Positions 52,538 to 61,698 of a DNA stretch of 64,000 bases are shown one piece after another. The position numbers and the translations under genes are program-made. The stretch lies in the NCBI RefSeq assembly GCF_014202505.1, contig NZ_JACHGW010000003.1:803900-867899 (forward strand), given 5' to 3'. Positions within the stretch are counted from its first letter, which is position 1. Each line of letters starts with the position of its first letter. Below the pieces are notes generated by a model. It was not told the DNA's origin. It made no database searches and was given only the letters and a program-made list of their open reading frames with translations. This DNA is from Armatimonas rosea (GTDB lineage: Bacteria > Armatimonadota > Armatimonadia > Armatimonadales > Armatimonadaceae).

Positions 52538-55072
52538 CTAGCTCAGGAGCTCGACGATCCGGTCGGCGTAGCGCTGGGTACGCGCATTCACATCCGCGAG
52601 GCTGGTGCCCTCGCTGTGGATATGGATCAAGGGCTCGGCGGGATCGGGGAGGATCAGGCTCCAGGCATTGGGGGCATCGACCACCCGAATCCCATCCAGA
52701 AGCTCCAGGGTTCCCGGTGCACTGTGGGCCTCCTCGGTGAGGAGGCGCATCACCCGCCCATTGTCCGACTGGGGGCAAGGCAAGGTGCGGCTGGCGAGGT
52801 GCATCGCAGGAAGCTCCGCCACAAACGAGCTCAGCGGGCGGCGCTGGTGCAGGGCCATCATCTCTAGGGTCTTCACGAAGGCGAAGAGGCCGTCGAAGGT
52901 GGGATGGAACGCCTCCTCGGTGCCGGGGAAGATAAAGCCGCCCAGCAGGTCGCCCGCCATGACGATCTTCTCGGCCGAGGCTGATGCGACATTCATCAGG
53001 AAGCGTGGGTCGGTCTTGGTGCGGGTGACCGTCCCGCCGCTGTGGGCGAGGATGCCCTCCAGCGCGGAGGGGGCATTGATGGGAACCGCGATCTTGCACT
53101 GCCCGGCGCGTGTGGTCTGGGCCACCATCGACGCCAGGGTCGCCAGGAGGCGGGCCCGGTTGAGCGCATTGCCCTTCTCATCGACCAGCTCCAGCCGCTC
53201 GCCGTCGGAGTGGATCATCACGCCCAGATCGGCCTTCTGCTGGTGCACGACCTTGGAGAGCTCCGCCACCAGCTGCTCGCGGTCTCGGGCGTTCTTAGGC
53301 GCGCGCTTCCAGTCCGGGTAGGGGTTGAGCACAAAGACCTTACAGCCCAGCTGCCCGAGAATGGGGGGGAGGACGCGCGCCAGCGACGAGCCATAGGCAT
53401 AGTCGATGACCACGGTGAACTCCTGGCGCTCGATGTCCTTGGCGGCGATCTGCTTCAAGAAGAGCTGCGTGTACTGCTCCAGCGGACGGGTCGCCGGGTT
53501 GATGGTCCCGACCTCGTCCATCAAGACACGGCCGTAGTCTTCTCGGAAGAAGATGGTCTCGACCTTGCGCTCGTTGTTCTTGGTGAGGTAGATCCCGCGG
53601 TCATCGAAGAACTCGACCAGGGTGCGGCCGGCGTGGTCGGGGTCCTGGCGGACATGGACACCGCCCTTGGCACGGTTGGTACGGATGGTGTTGCGTAGGA
53701 CCGGGAGAGCCATCTCCTCCACATCCAGCATGCTCACCCCCACCGACGAAACCCCCGCCATGAAGGCACGCTTGAGCATACGACTGGCCGGGTGCCCGTC
53801 GCGGCTCACCACAATGGTCGCGCCCTTCTTAAGAAAGGCACCGAACGATGCCCCGAGCTTGGCGGCGAAGTCGGGGGTGAGCTCGATATTGGTGATGCCG
53901 GGGACGCCGAGCCCACGGAAGAGGTTGGAGTAGGCCTTCGCGCCCCACACCAGGCTCTCGGTGACAACGGAGCGCTCCTCGATCAGCTTGTCGGGCCAGA
54001 GCTTGACACGGGGGCGGATCGTGGCGCCGGCCTCGATGGAGCACTTATCCCCAACAACCGCGCTCTCCTCGACCTTGACATTCTCGCCGATATGGACGTG
54101 GTTGCAGATCGTACAGGCGCTGAGGTAGGCCCCCGCACCGACATAGGCGGAGCGCCACAGGATCGCCTTCTCGATGCGGGCGTTGGCCTCGACAATCGCG
54201 CCATCCCCGAGGACGGCATCGGGTCCGATCACCGCTCCCGGTCCGATCCGGCAGTCCCCGCCGATCGCGACCGGGCCGACAATCTTCGCGGTGGGGTGGA
54301 TCTCGGTGCCGCCCCCGACAAAGACCCGGTTGGGGTGGCTCGCGCCCGGGATAGGAAGCGCGGTCTGGCCCTCCAGCATCTCGTACTGGGCCTGGCGGTA
54401 CTGCTCCAGCGAGCCCACGTCGCACCAGTACTCCTCCATGGCGTAGCCGTAGATCGGACGCCCCTCTTCCAGCAGGCGCGGGAAGATGTCTTGCGACCAG
54501 TCGTAGTTCTTCCCGGACTCCATCAGCTCAAAGACCGTGGGCTCTAGGATGTACATTCCCGTGTTGGCGCTATCGGAGAAGACCTGCGCTTTGTCGGGCT
54601 TCTCCAGGAACCGGACGATACGGCCATCGGGCTCGGTCATCACGACGCCAAACTCGACCGGGTTGGGGACGGGCTTGAGAACCAGGGTCGCCTCGGCGCC
54701 CTTGGCACGGTGAAAGGCGAGGGCCTTCTCGATATCCAGGTCCGTGAGAGCATCGCCCGAGACAATCACAAAGGTACCGTCTTTGAGGTGCTCCTCAGCC
54801 TGTTTGACCGAGCCCGCGGTGCCGAGGGGGGTCTCCTCGACCGAGTAGATGAGGTTGACATCCATGTCGGAGCCATCGCCAAAGTAGCGCTGGATCTCCT
54901 CGCCGAGATAGTACAGGGTGACAACAATGTCGTTGATGCCGGCTCGCTTGAGGTGCTCGATAATGTGCTGTGCGATCGGCTTGTTGAGAATCGGGACAAG
55001 AGGTTTTGGCCGGTTGGAGGTGAGCGGCCGCAGCCGGGTCCCCTCGCCACCTGCCATGACGACGGCTTTCAT
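52538..55072 (-). CDS. GDP-mannose pyrophosphorylase fused to degenerate phosphomannomutase domain
   Basis: 844 aa. Nucleotidyltransferase 1-240: MAGGEGTRLRPLTSNRPKPL and YWCDVGSLEQYRQAQYEML. Left-handed beta helix about 255-375 (GPVAIGGDCRIGPGAVIGPD). PMM-like part from about 385. Here the phosphoserine loop TASHNP is not found: VVSRDGHPASRML and GGVHVRQDPDH replace it, and the metal loop DGDxDR reads IHSDGERL. So sugar-nucleotide synthesis is plausible and mutase activity unlikely. Such fusions occur in several phyla. Product may be GDP-mannose or another sugar nucleotide. Confidence 0.85.
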   Translation of the reverse strand: MKAVVMAGGEGTRLRPLTSNRPKPLVPILNKPIAQHIIEHLKRAGINDIVVTLYYLGEEIQRYFGDGSDMDVNLIYSVEETPLGTAGSVKQAEEHLKDGTFVIVSGDALTDLDIEKALAFHRAKGAEATLVLKPVPNPVEFGVVMTEPDGRIVRFLEKPDKAQVFSDSANTGMYILEPTVFELMESGKNYDWSQDIFPRLLEEGRPIYGYAMEEYWCDVGSLEQYRQAQYEMLEGQTALPIPGASHPNRVFVGGGTEIHPTAKIVGPVAIGGDCRIGPGAVIGPDAVLGDGAIVEANARIEKAILWRSAYVGAGAYLSACTICNHVHIGENVKVEESAVVGDKCSIEAGATIRPRVKLWPDKLIEERSVVTESLVWGAKAYSNLFRGLGVPGITNIELTPDFAAKLGASFGAFLKKGATIVVSRDGHPASRMLKRAFMAGVSSVGVSMLDVEEMALPVLRNTIRTNRAKGGVHVRQDPDHAGRTLVEFFDDRGIYLTKNNERKVETIFFREDYGRVLMDEVGTINPATRPLEQYTQLFLKQIAAKDIERQEFTVVIDYAYGSSLARVLPPILGQLGCKVFVLNPYPDWKRAPKNARDREQLVAELSKVVHQQKADLGVMIHSDGERLELVDEKGNALNRARLLATLASMVAQTTRAGQCKIAVPINAPSALEGILAHSGGTVTRTKTDPRFLMNVASASAEKIVMAGDLLGGFIFPGTEEAFHPTFDGLFAFVKTLEMMALHQRRPLSSFVAELPAMHLASRTLPCPQSDNGRVMRLLTEEAHSAPGTLELLDGIRVVDAPNAWSLILPDPAEPLIHIHSEGTSLADVNARTQRYADRIVELLS

Positions 55073-55144
55073 GGCGACATTGTACCGCTTTCTCCTTGGC
55101 TTGGCGCACTATCTTGGAGCATTTTGTGGTATCGTAGGGACGCT

Positions 55145-55783
55145 ATGGCAGATCAAGCTGAGATGAGGTCCGTTTGGACAAGAGTCGTCGAGATGGCGAA
55201 GCAGGCGGCGGTGGCCCCTGCTATGTACCGAGCACTGGATGCCTCCGTGCCGATTGCCTGGGAGGGAAATGTCTTTGCGATTGGGATCGAGACCACCGAT
55301 GGTCTGATCTCGGGCACACTCAAGTCCAATGATTCCCAGATGAAGATCGAGCAGGCGCTACGGCATGTCACGGGCAACCGAGAGCTGAAGCTACGCGTGC
55401 TGGACTCCCCGACCATCGAGGCCTGGAACTCGGTGAAGGCGGGCGAGGCGGCGCTGGCGAAGCTTCAGCAGCAACGACAAGAGAGCCTCAACGCCACCCC
55501 GACCCAGGCATCGGACGCGGCCACCTGGGACGATATCTACAACCAGCTCAACCAGCTCTGGAGCGGCTACGAGTACCGGACGATGGCCTCGGGCAAGGGG
55601 CGCTACCTGCAAGAGGCGCTGGCCGTGATCGATGCCGCGATGGACAAGCTCGGCGGAACCGGTGGGGAGCAGAACGAGCGCGCCTTCTCGCGCACCCTGG
55701 AGCGTGTGGGGGCCATGGTCGGCTCTGAGCCCGCCCTGCTCGGCTACCTCCTCCACGAGCGCCGCCGCCTCGCCGGAAAATGA
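55145..55783 (+). CDS. hypothetical protein with DnaA-N-like start
   Basis: 212 aa from ATG 55145. VWTRVVEMAKQAAVAPAMYR, PIAWEGNVFAIGIETTDG, and MKIEQALRHVTGNRELKLRV resemble the KH-like N-terminal domain of DnaA in strand and helix order, though no AAA domain follows. The rest is helical (LQEALAVIDAAMDKLG). No function is assigned. Divergent from the GMPP gene, ends with an ATGA overlap to the next gene. Confidence 0.6.
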   Translation: MADQAEMRSVWTRVVEMAKQAAVAPAMYRALDASVPIAWEGNVFAIGIETTDGLISGTLKSNDSQMKIEQALRHVTGNRELKLRVLDSPTIEAWNSVKAGEAALAKLQQQRQESLNATPTQASDAATWDDIYNQLNQLWSGYEYRTMASGKGRYLQEALAVIDAAMDKLGGTGGEQNERAFSRTLERVGAMVGSEPALLGYLLHERRRLAGK

Positions 55784-56463
55784 GCAACGTCTCCGCTCCC
55801 CTTTGCCTAACGGGGAGCGGTTCCCTTGCTTCGGCTCTATCCAGCGAGCTAAGCGGGCTTCGCATCTCCGTTCAACATGCGCCGACGCAGGGGCAGCTCC
55901 TGGATTTGCTTGCCACGTTTCCCACGGTAGATGCGTGCATAGCCCGGTGGGAGTGCAACGCGGAAACTGGCCTCTGCACAGCACAGCGTGGCCCGTACCA
56001 TTTTGAGATGTTTCTGAGTGCTCGCGATAACGTGATCGCTTTCCTGCTCACCACCACAGACACGAATTCCCATAACTCTCTGGTGGAGCTTCGTCTGACA
56101 CATCCCGAGTACCGAACCGGCTGTGGCACTGAGGTTTGGGGAGCCGAGCAACAGGGTAGGCTTGCTGTCGCGGGCTACCTGGCCAGCGGCGAAAAGTATC
56201 AGACGGAGCTAAGATTCCAAGCGGATAAAGGTGCTATCGAAGCGGGTTCAGCGTTCATGGAGCATTTTCCCTGTAGTGAAATTCGAGGATTTGGCTCTCT
56301 GACAGGAGTACTTGCATTGACAAGCAACTACCAGCGTAGCCGTTGCCACAACGTCTCCAAAGTTGCCGCGCAAGCCTTGGAGCGTGGCTATGTCGCTCTA
56401 CGAGAGCGACATCTTCTTGCCTGGCATCGCAATTGCCAGCGCAACTTTTCAACCGATACTTAG
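55780..56463 (+). CDS. hypothetical protein
   Basis: 227 aa, no signal peptide. DAPTQ-like regions are unremarkable; eight Cys scattered (ACIARWECNAETGLCTAQRG, HFPCSEIRGFG, RCHNVSK). YHFEMFLSARDNVIAFLLTT is a plausible core strand pair. Family not recognised. Its codon use looks somewhat less GC-rich than its neighbours, so recent acquisition is possible. Confidence 0.5.
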   Translation: MSNVSAPLCLTGSGSLASALSSELSGLRISVQHAPTQGQLLDLLATFPTVDACIARWECNAETGLCTAQRGPYHFEMFLSARDNVIAFLLTTTDTNSHNSLVELRLTHPEYRTGCGTEVWGAEQQGRLAVAGYLASGEKYQTELRFQADKGAIEAGSAFMEHFPCSEIRGFGSLTGVLALTSNYQRSRCHNVSKVAAQALERGYVALRERHLLAWHRNCQRNFSTDT

Positions 56464-56478
56464 TCAGAGAAGACGACC

Positions 56479-57018
56479 ATGCAACAGCAACAACAACCCT
56501 CTCTGGTCTCTGAGCTGGAGCGCCTACAAAAGCTCCGCGCCGACGGCTTTCTCAGCGACACCGAGCTTGCTCAGGCAAAGGCCAAGCTCCTGGGGAGCAC
56601 TTCCCACGATGCCTTGACCGTGGAAGAGGCCGATGCGATGCTGGAGCGCGTGGACCGTGCGGAGCGTCGTGCGGGGACAGCGGAGCTTCAGTCGGAGCTG
56701 TACTTGCTGGATCAAGACTGGGAGCGGGAGCGGCTGCGCTATGTCTACCGCAACCGCTACGGGCAGACCACCGAACCGAGTCGCTGGATAGCGATTGCCG
56801 CGGGGCTGATCGCGGTGGCGCTCGGTGTCTACCAGCTCCTGCAGCCAGACGGACCGGCGCCCACGCGCGTGGTGGGAATTCTCCTACTTGTGTTCGGGCC
56901 GATTCTTGCCTTTGCGGCCTGGGGAAACGCGGTCGGCTTCGAGCGTCGCAAGAAGCTCTACGGGGAGCGTCGGCAGCGGCTCTTGCAAAAAATGGCCGAA
57001 GCGAGTCGCAGGAAATAG
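56479..57018 (+). CDS. SHOCT-domain membrane protein
   Basis: 179 aa. The start LVSELERLQKLRADGFLSDT then ELAQAKAKLL is a SHOCT (short C-terminal-like) helical hairpin. A charged stretch leads to two membrane helices (WIAIAAGLIAVALGVYQLL and VVGILLLVFGPILAFAAWG). SHOCT often accompanies membrane proteins of unknown role. Confidence 0.65.
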   Translation: MQQQQQPSLVSELERLQKLRADGFLSDTELAQAKAKLLGSTSHDALTVEEADAMLERVDRAERRAGTAELQSELYLLDQDWERERLRYVYRNRYGQTTEPSRWIAIAAGLIAVALGVYQLLQPDGPAPTRVVGILLLVFGPILAFAAWGNAVGFERRKKLYGERRQRLLQKMAEASRRK

Positions 57019-57043
57019 CGTTTCCTTTGCGGAAGAGTGCTCC

Positions 57044-57697
57044 ATGCGCATCCAAGCCAACTCAAACCTACTCTTTATCGGCGACTCCATCACCGACTGT
57101 GGCCGCGTTCGGCCGGTTGGGGAGGCCAATCCCTGGAACTGGGGCGAGGTGGGGAGTGGCTACGTCCGCGATGTGGCGGCGATCCTGGGCGCGGCCTATC
57201 CCGAGCGTGCGATCCGCGTTCGCAATGTCGGCAGTAGCGGCAACACCGTGCGCGATCTGGCGTCGCGCTGGAAGCCCGATGTCACCGACCTCGCTCCCGA
57301 CTGGCTCTCGATCATGATCGGGATCAACGATGTCTGGCGGCAGTTCGACTCCCCGCTCGCCCCCGAGCGCGCCGTGCCGCTGGCCGAGTACAGCGAGACA
57401 CTCTGGAGCCTCTGCCACCGCACCCGCCCCAAGCTCAAGGGCCTGGTTCTGATGACTCCCTTTATGATCGAGGCCAACCCCGACGACCCGATGCGAGCAC
57501 GGATGGACGAGTACGGCGCGGCGGTTAAAGAGATCTCGGAGGAGTTTGAGGCGGTCTTTGTGGACACGCAGGCTGCTTTTAACGCGCTCCTCCAGCACCA
57601 CCATCCTGCCAGCATTGCGTGGGATCGGATTCACCCCGGCCCGGTCGGACACATGACGATCGCGCGGGCCTTTCTACGAGGAATTGAAGCACTATGA
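57044..57697 (+). CDS. SGNH/GDSL hydrolase, first of a tandem pair
   Basis: 217 aa from ATG 57044. Block I FIGDSITDCGR (nucleophile Ser), Gly in block II (SSGNTVRDLASRW), block III Asn (IMIGINDVWRQF), block V IHPGPVGH. No signal peptide, so likely cytosolic. Shares order and spacing with the next gene; probably an esterase on acylated sugars or similar. Confidence 0.86.
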   Translation: MRIQANSNLLFIGDSITDCGRVRPVGEANPWNWGEVGSGYVRDVAAILGAAYPERAIRVRNVGSSGNTVRDLASRWKPDVTDLAPDWLSIMIGINDVWRQFDSPLAPERAVPLAEYSETLWSLCHRTRPKLKGLVLMTPFMIEANPDDPMRARMDEYGAAVKEISEEFEAVFVDTQAAFNALLQHHHPASIAWDRIHPGPVGHMTIARAFLRGIEAL

Positions 57698-58329
57698 AGA
57701 TTGAAAGCGGCACGTTGCTGTTTATCGGCGACTCGATTACGGATGCGGGACGGGCACGGCCTGTCGGTGAGGGCGGTGGTCTAGGGGGCGGGTATCCGTC
57801 GCAGGTGGCGGCCCTCCTCGGGGCGACCTACCCGGAGCGCAAGATTCGGGTACTCAACACGGGCATCTCGGGCAACACGATCCGCAACCTAAAGTCGCGC
57901 TGGCAGAAAGATGTCATCGACCTCAAGCCGGACTGGCTCTCGATCATGATCGGCACCAACGATGTCTGGCGGCAGTTCCAAGGCACCAACAACCCCGATA
58001 GCGTCCTTCCCGACGAGTTTGAGAAGACCTACAACGAGCTGATCCTCCAGACCCGTCCGCTGGTGAAGGGAATCACGCTGCTGACCCCGTTCTATATCGA
58101 GCCGGACCACGAGCAGCCGATGCGCAAGCGCATGGACGAGTACGGCAAGCTGGTGCGCAAGATCGCCAAGGAGACCGGCTGTCGCTTCGGGGACACCCAG
58201 GCCGCCTACGACAAGGCGCTTCAGAGTGTTCCCTTTGCCACTCTTGCGGGTGACAAGGTCCACCCCTCGCCAGCCGGCCATATGGTCCTCTCGCGGGTGT
58301 TCCTCAAGACCGTGGACTACCGCTGGTAG
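57694..58329 (+). CDS. SGNH/GDSL hydrolase, second of a tandem pair
   Basis: 211 aa. Block I FIGDSITDAGRARPVG, ISGNTIRNLKSRW, IMIGTNDVWRQF and VHPSPAGHMVL. It starts in the stop of the previous gene (ATGA) and aligns with it along its length, so the pair is a tandem duplication. A strong terminator follows. Confidence 0.86.
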   Translation: MKIESGTLLFIGDSITDAGRARPVGEGGGLGGGYPSQVAALLGATYPERKIRVLNTGISGNTIRNLKSRWQKDVIDLKPDWLSIMIGTNDVWRQFQGTNNPDSVLPDEFEKTYNELILQTRPLVKGITLLTPFYIEPDHEQPMRKRMDEYGKLVRKIAKETGCRFGDTQAAYDKALQSVPFATLAGDKVHPSPAGHMVLSRVFLKTVDYRW

Positions 58330-58346
58330 CAGGTCGCTTCGGTAGG

Positions 58347-58391
58347 AAAGAGCGCTTAGAGCAAGAAAACGCCTTGCTCTAAGCGCTTTTG
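58347..58391 (+). terminator. intrinsic terminator after SGNH pair
   Basis: A 15-bp perfect stem (AGCGCTTAGAGCAAG and complement, 58351-58387) with a 7-nt loop is followed by TTTGC. Weak U-tract but the stem is strong. Confidence 0.75.
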
Positions 58392-58415
58392 CTTGGGTGG
58401 CCGATAATCTTGGGC

Positions 58416-59735
58416 ATGCTACGAGTCCTGCTTGCCTGTTGTCTGGCGCTCTCCGCCCCTTTAGTCGCCTCTGCCCAGTTCCAGTACACGACGAGTGCCG
58501 TTGTCAGCGGGGTGTGGGCCTATCTCCCCGAGCCTGCGGAGCAGATCTCGGGCGCGGGAACCACCGATGTTTTTGTTGAGCCCACGGGGCGCTGGGTCTT
58601 GTCCGCACGCTCGTATGTCAAGCCCGAGGCGGAGACACTCTTTCTTCCCCCTGCCAGTCGTGGAGAGCTGGAAGTGGACTGCTCGGTGAGCCTCTGGAAC
58701 CCGCGCCTGCGCCGCTCAACCGTCCTGTGGCGCTACAAGACCGCGCGGTTTGGCTACATCCACTTTTTGGGTGCCTTCGCGGGTGGGGTCTTGATCGAGC
58801 TACAAGACGGAGAGAGTCGTACGCTCCTACGCTTCGATGCCGAGGCGGGGACGGTTCGCAAGCTCACGGAGCTCGACCCACTGACGGCGGTGGCGGTCTC
58901 TCCGAAAGGAAACCTGGCGGCGCTGATTCGTACGGGGCCGGAGAAGTCCGTGCAGTTTCTGAGCAGCGACGGAAAAATCGGCCCGAGCCTGACCTTTCCT
59001 AAAGACCTGCGACCGTCGCGCCTATCGGGGCTATCGAGCCATGACTGGACTACGGAAGCCACCGGGCTGGTGTTTTTTGCGCGCGAGGAGAAAACCGAGG
59101 CGATCCGCTACTGGGCACTCGCTTACCCTAGCGGGGAGCTGACGCCCACGAGCCCACCCCAGCCGCTCGTCCCCGCAGAGACCAAGACCCTGCTTCAGAC
59201 CGTCGCGAGTAAGGCGACTGTCTCCGATAGTGCGGCGCGCTTGGTGCAGGAGAGCGCGCTCTGGCTGGAAGGGGAGAAGAGCTCGGAGGCGCTCTTGGCC
59301 GTGGGGGCCTTGCCGGGAGGTGTCCACGGCGACGGTAGGTTTGCGCTCTACTACCAGAGCAGCTGCCTCTACGCGGTCCCATTGTTGCGGGTGCCGCGCG
59401 CTGCCTACGAGGTCGCACGAAGGGAGGCGGAGAAGCGGGTTGCGGTCGCGAATGCCCGCATGTTCGACTCCGCGCTGGAGCAGTACGCCCTCGACAACAA
59501 GGACTTCCCTCCGCCGGGGAGCGACCTGCTCGACCTGCTGGTGGGAACCGGCACGACCAAGTACATCAAAGGGGGCTCGGATGCCTTTCGCGATAAAGCG
59601 GGCAACTCCCTGATCTCCTATGTCTGGAATGGCTCCAAGGAGAAGGGGGCTCCCATGGCAACCGTCAAGTGGCGCGGCGGAACGATCACGATCCGCTACA
59701 ACGACGACTTTACCTACTCGGAGCCGGGGCGCTAG
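58416..59735 (+). CDS. secreted protein with pseudopilin (GspG)-like C-terminus
   Basis: 439 aa from ATG 58416. Signal peptide MLRVLLACCLALSAPLVASA. The first 330 residues look beta-propeller-like (VLWRYKTARFGYIHFLGAF, LTAVAVSPKGNLAALIRTG). The end has AVANARMFDSALEQYALDN, KDFPPPGSDLLDLLVG and YIKGGSDAFRDKAGNSLISY, which is the GspG major-pseudopilin globular pattern (ALExYxxDN-xxP) but without its N-terminal pilin helix. Confidence 0.6.
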   Translation: MLRVLLACCLALSAPLVASAQFQYTTSAVVSGVWAYLPEPAEQISGAGTTDVFVEPTGRWVLSARSYVKPEAETLFLPPASRGELEVDCSVSLWNPRLRRSTVLWRYKTARFGYIHFLGAFAGGVLIELQDGESRTLLRFDAEAGTVRKLTELDPLTAVAVSPKGNLAALIRTGPEKSVQFLSSDGKIGPSLTFPKDLRPSRLSGLSSHDWTTEATGLVFFAREEKTEAIRYWALAYPSGELTPTSPPQPLVPAETKTLLQTVASKATVSDSAARLVQESALWLEGEKSSEALLAVGALPGGVHGDGRFALYYQSSCLYAVPLLRVPRAAYEVARREAEKRVAVANARMFDSALEQYALDNKDFPPPGSDLLDLLVGTGTTKYIKGGSDAFRDKAGNSLISYVWNGSKEKGAPMATVKWRGGTITIRYNDDFTYSEPGR

Positions 59736-61504
59736 GAGACGGCCTCCAGCAAGCGTGCTTTTTCTTCGTCGGTGAGGTCCTGGACGGTCTTGAACTGCTC
59801 GTTGTAGAGGTCCTGGTAGAGGCCGGGGCGGGCGCTGAGCTCGGTGTGGGTGCCTTGGTCGATAATGCGGCCGTCTTGCATCACCAGGATCCGGTCGGCG
59901 TTGAGGATGGTCGAGAGGCGGTGGGCGATCACGAAGTTGGTGCGCCCCTTCATCAGCTCCGCCAGTGCCGCCTGGATATGGGACTCCGTGTGCGAGTCCA
60001 GCGCGCTCGTGGCATCGTCGAGGATGAGGATACGCGGGTTGGCGAGCAGCGCCCGTGCGATCGCCATGCGCTGCTTCTGCCCGCCCGAGAGCTTGATGCC
60101 ATCCTCACCGATCTTCGTGTCATAACCATCGGGGAGCGAGAGAATAAACTCATGCAGGTCCGCGGCCTTGGCGGCGGCGACCACATCGGCCTCGCTGGCG
60201 TCCTTGCGCCCGTAGCGAATGTTCTCCCGCAGGCTCACCGAGAAGAGAATGGTCTCCTGCGACACCAGCCCGATATGGCGGCGCATGGTCTCCAGCCGCA
60301 CTTTTCGCACATCGTGGCCATCGACAAAGATGCGCCCCTTGCTCACATCGTAGAAGCGTGCGAGAAGATTCACTAGCGTGGACTTGCCCGCACCGCTCGG
60401 CCCAACAATGGCGATAATCTCGCCGGGGTTTACCTTGAAGTCGATATCGTGGAGAACGGGATTGGCCGGGTCGTAGCCAAAGGAGACATGGTCGAAGTGG
60501 ATCGCGCCCTTGACGGTCGGAAGATAAGCGGCATCGGGGGCATCGATGATCTCCGGGCGGGTGTCCAGGGTCTCAAAGACACGCTCGATCGCGGCGCTGG
60601 CCCACTGGAGCTGGACATTGAAGTCCACGACACGCACGGCGGGGTCGTAGAGGTAGGCCAGGTAGGAGTAGAACGCCAGGAGCTTCCCTGCGGTCATCTC
60701 CTTCATCCCGACCAGGCCGCCGCCGTACCAGAGCAGGGTGGCCGTGCCAAGCATACGGATTAGCTGGCTGCTGGCGCCTAGGATACGGTTGAGGCGGGTC
60801 TGGGTCATGCCGATCACAAAGCGCTCGCGCTCGGCCTTGATAAACTCGCTCTCCTCAAAGCCCTCGCGCGCAAAGGCCTTCACGACCGCAATCGCGCCGA
60901 TCTTCTCCGTGAGGCCTGCGAGCATCTGCTCCCACTTCTCCCGCAGCTCGACCGAGACGGGGCGAATGCGCCCGAGAAGGAGCTTGTAGTTGACCACGTA
61001 GAGCGGCAGGGTGATGAGGGCGATCACCGCGAGCCGCCACTCGATGTAGAAGAGCCAGCCGATAATGATCACCAGGGTGGCCAGGTCGGTGATGAGGTAG
61101 ACAAAGCCCTGGGTGAGTGCGTACTGGATGACATCGATATCGCCCGTGAGCCGCGCCATGATCTTACCTGGCTGGCGGCCGTCGTAGTAGGCCAGCGAGA
61201 GCCGCTGGAGGTGCCGGTAGCTCTGGAAGCGCAGGTCGAAGACCACGCGCTGCCCAAGCCAGGAGATGAGGTAGTTGAGGGTGAAGCTCACGACCCCGCG
61301 CAGAGCGGAGAGCCCGATCACCCCAAAGAAGATGCGCCAGAGCAGTGCGGAGTCGCGGTTGGGGATGGCGACATCGAGCACTTGCTTCTGGAAGAGGGGC
61401 ATGGGGATCGCGGAGAGCGTGACCACGAACATCAGCAGCACCGAGAGCCCGACTCGGACACGGTAGGGCCGAAGGTACTGGATGAGGCGCTTGAAGTTCT
61501 CCAT
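59732..61504 (-). CDS. ABC exporter half-transporter
   Basis: 590 aa. Transmembrane domain to about 340 (LSLAYYDGRQPGKIMARLTG), ATPase with Walker A GPSGAGKST, signature LSGGQKQRMAIAR, Walker B ILILDDATSALD (Asp-Asp instead of Asp-Glu at the catalytic position) and switch His IAHRLSTI. The D-D change is seen in some heterodimeric exporters but the rest of the site looks active. Substrate unknown. A repeat element lies upstream of the start. Confidence 0.87.
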   Translation of the reverse strand: MENFKRLIQYLRPYRVRVGLSVLLMFVVTLSAIPMPLFQKQVLDVAIPNRDSALLWRIFFGVIGLSALRGVVSFTLNYLISWLGQRVVFDLRFQSYRHLQRLSLAYYDGRQPGKIMARLTGDIDVIQYALTQGFVYLITDLATLVIIIGWLFYIEWRLAVIALITLPLYVVNYKLLLGRIRPVSVELREKWEQMLAGLTEKIGAIAVVKAFAREGFEESEFIKAERERFVIGMTQTRLNRILGASSQLIRMLGTATLLWYGGGLVGMKEMTAGKLLAFYSYLAYLYDPAVRVVDFNVQLQWASAAIERVFETLDTRPEIIDAPDAAYLPTVKGAIHFDHVSFGYDPANPVLHDIDFKVNPGEIIAIVGPSGAGKSTLVNLLARFYDVSKGRIFVDGHDVRKVRLETMRRHIGLVSQETILFSVSLRENIRYGRKDASEADVVAAAKAADLHEFILSLPDGYDTKIGEDGIKLSGGQKQRMAIARALLANPRILILDDATSALDSHTESHIQAALAELMKGRTNFVIAHRLSTILNADRILVMQDGRIIDQGTHTELSARPGLYQDLYNEQFKTVQDLTDEEKARLLEAVS

Positions 61505-61533
61505 AAGCTAGTGCTCATTCTACCGCGCTTGTC

Positions 61534-61690
61534 CCCCCGGTTGGAGCGCCCCCGTTGGAGGGGGGCGTCAACGGGCGTCGCAGGCTCCGCCGCCAAGGCC
61601 TTCGGCCATAGTAAAGCGAGGAGGCTCTCTTATGGGCGAAGCCCTTCCCAGCCGCAGGCTCGTTGACGCCCCGCTCCAACCGGGGCGATT
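61534..61690 (-). repeat. dispersed hairpin repeat, copy 2
   Basis: On the minus strand it starts ATCGCCCCGGTTGGAGCGGG and contains AAGGGCTTCGCCCAT (61632-61646), TATGGCCGAAGGCCTT (61595-61610) and CGGAGCCTGCGACG (61576-61589). Order and near-identity (42 of 45 across these three blocks) match 43312-43473. Additional GTTGGAG arms nest at its other end. Confidence 0.8.
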
Positions 61691-61698
61691 ACAGCAAC

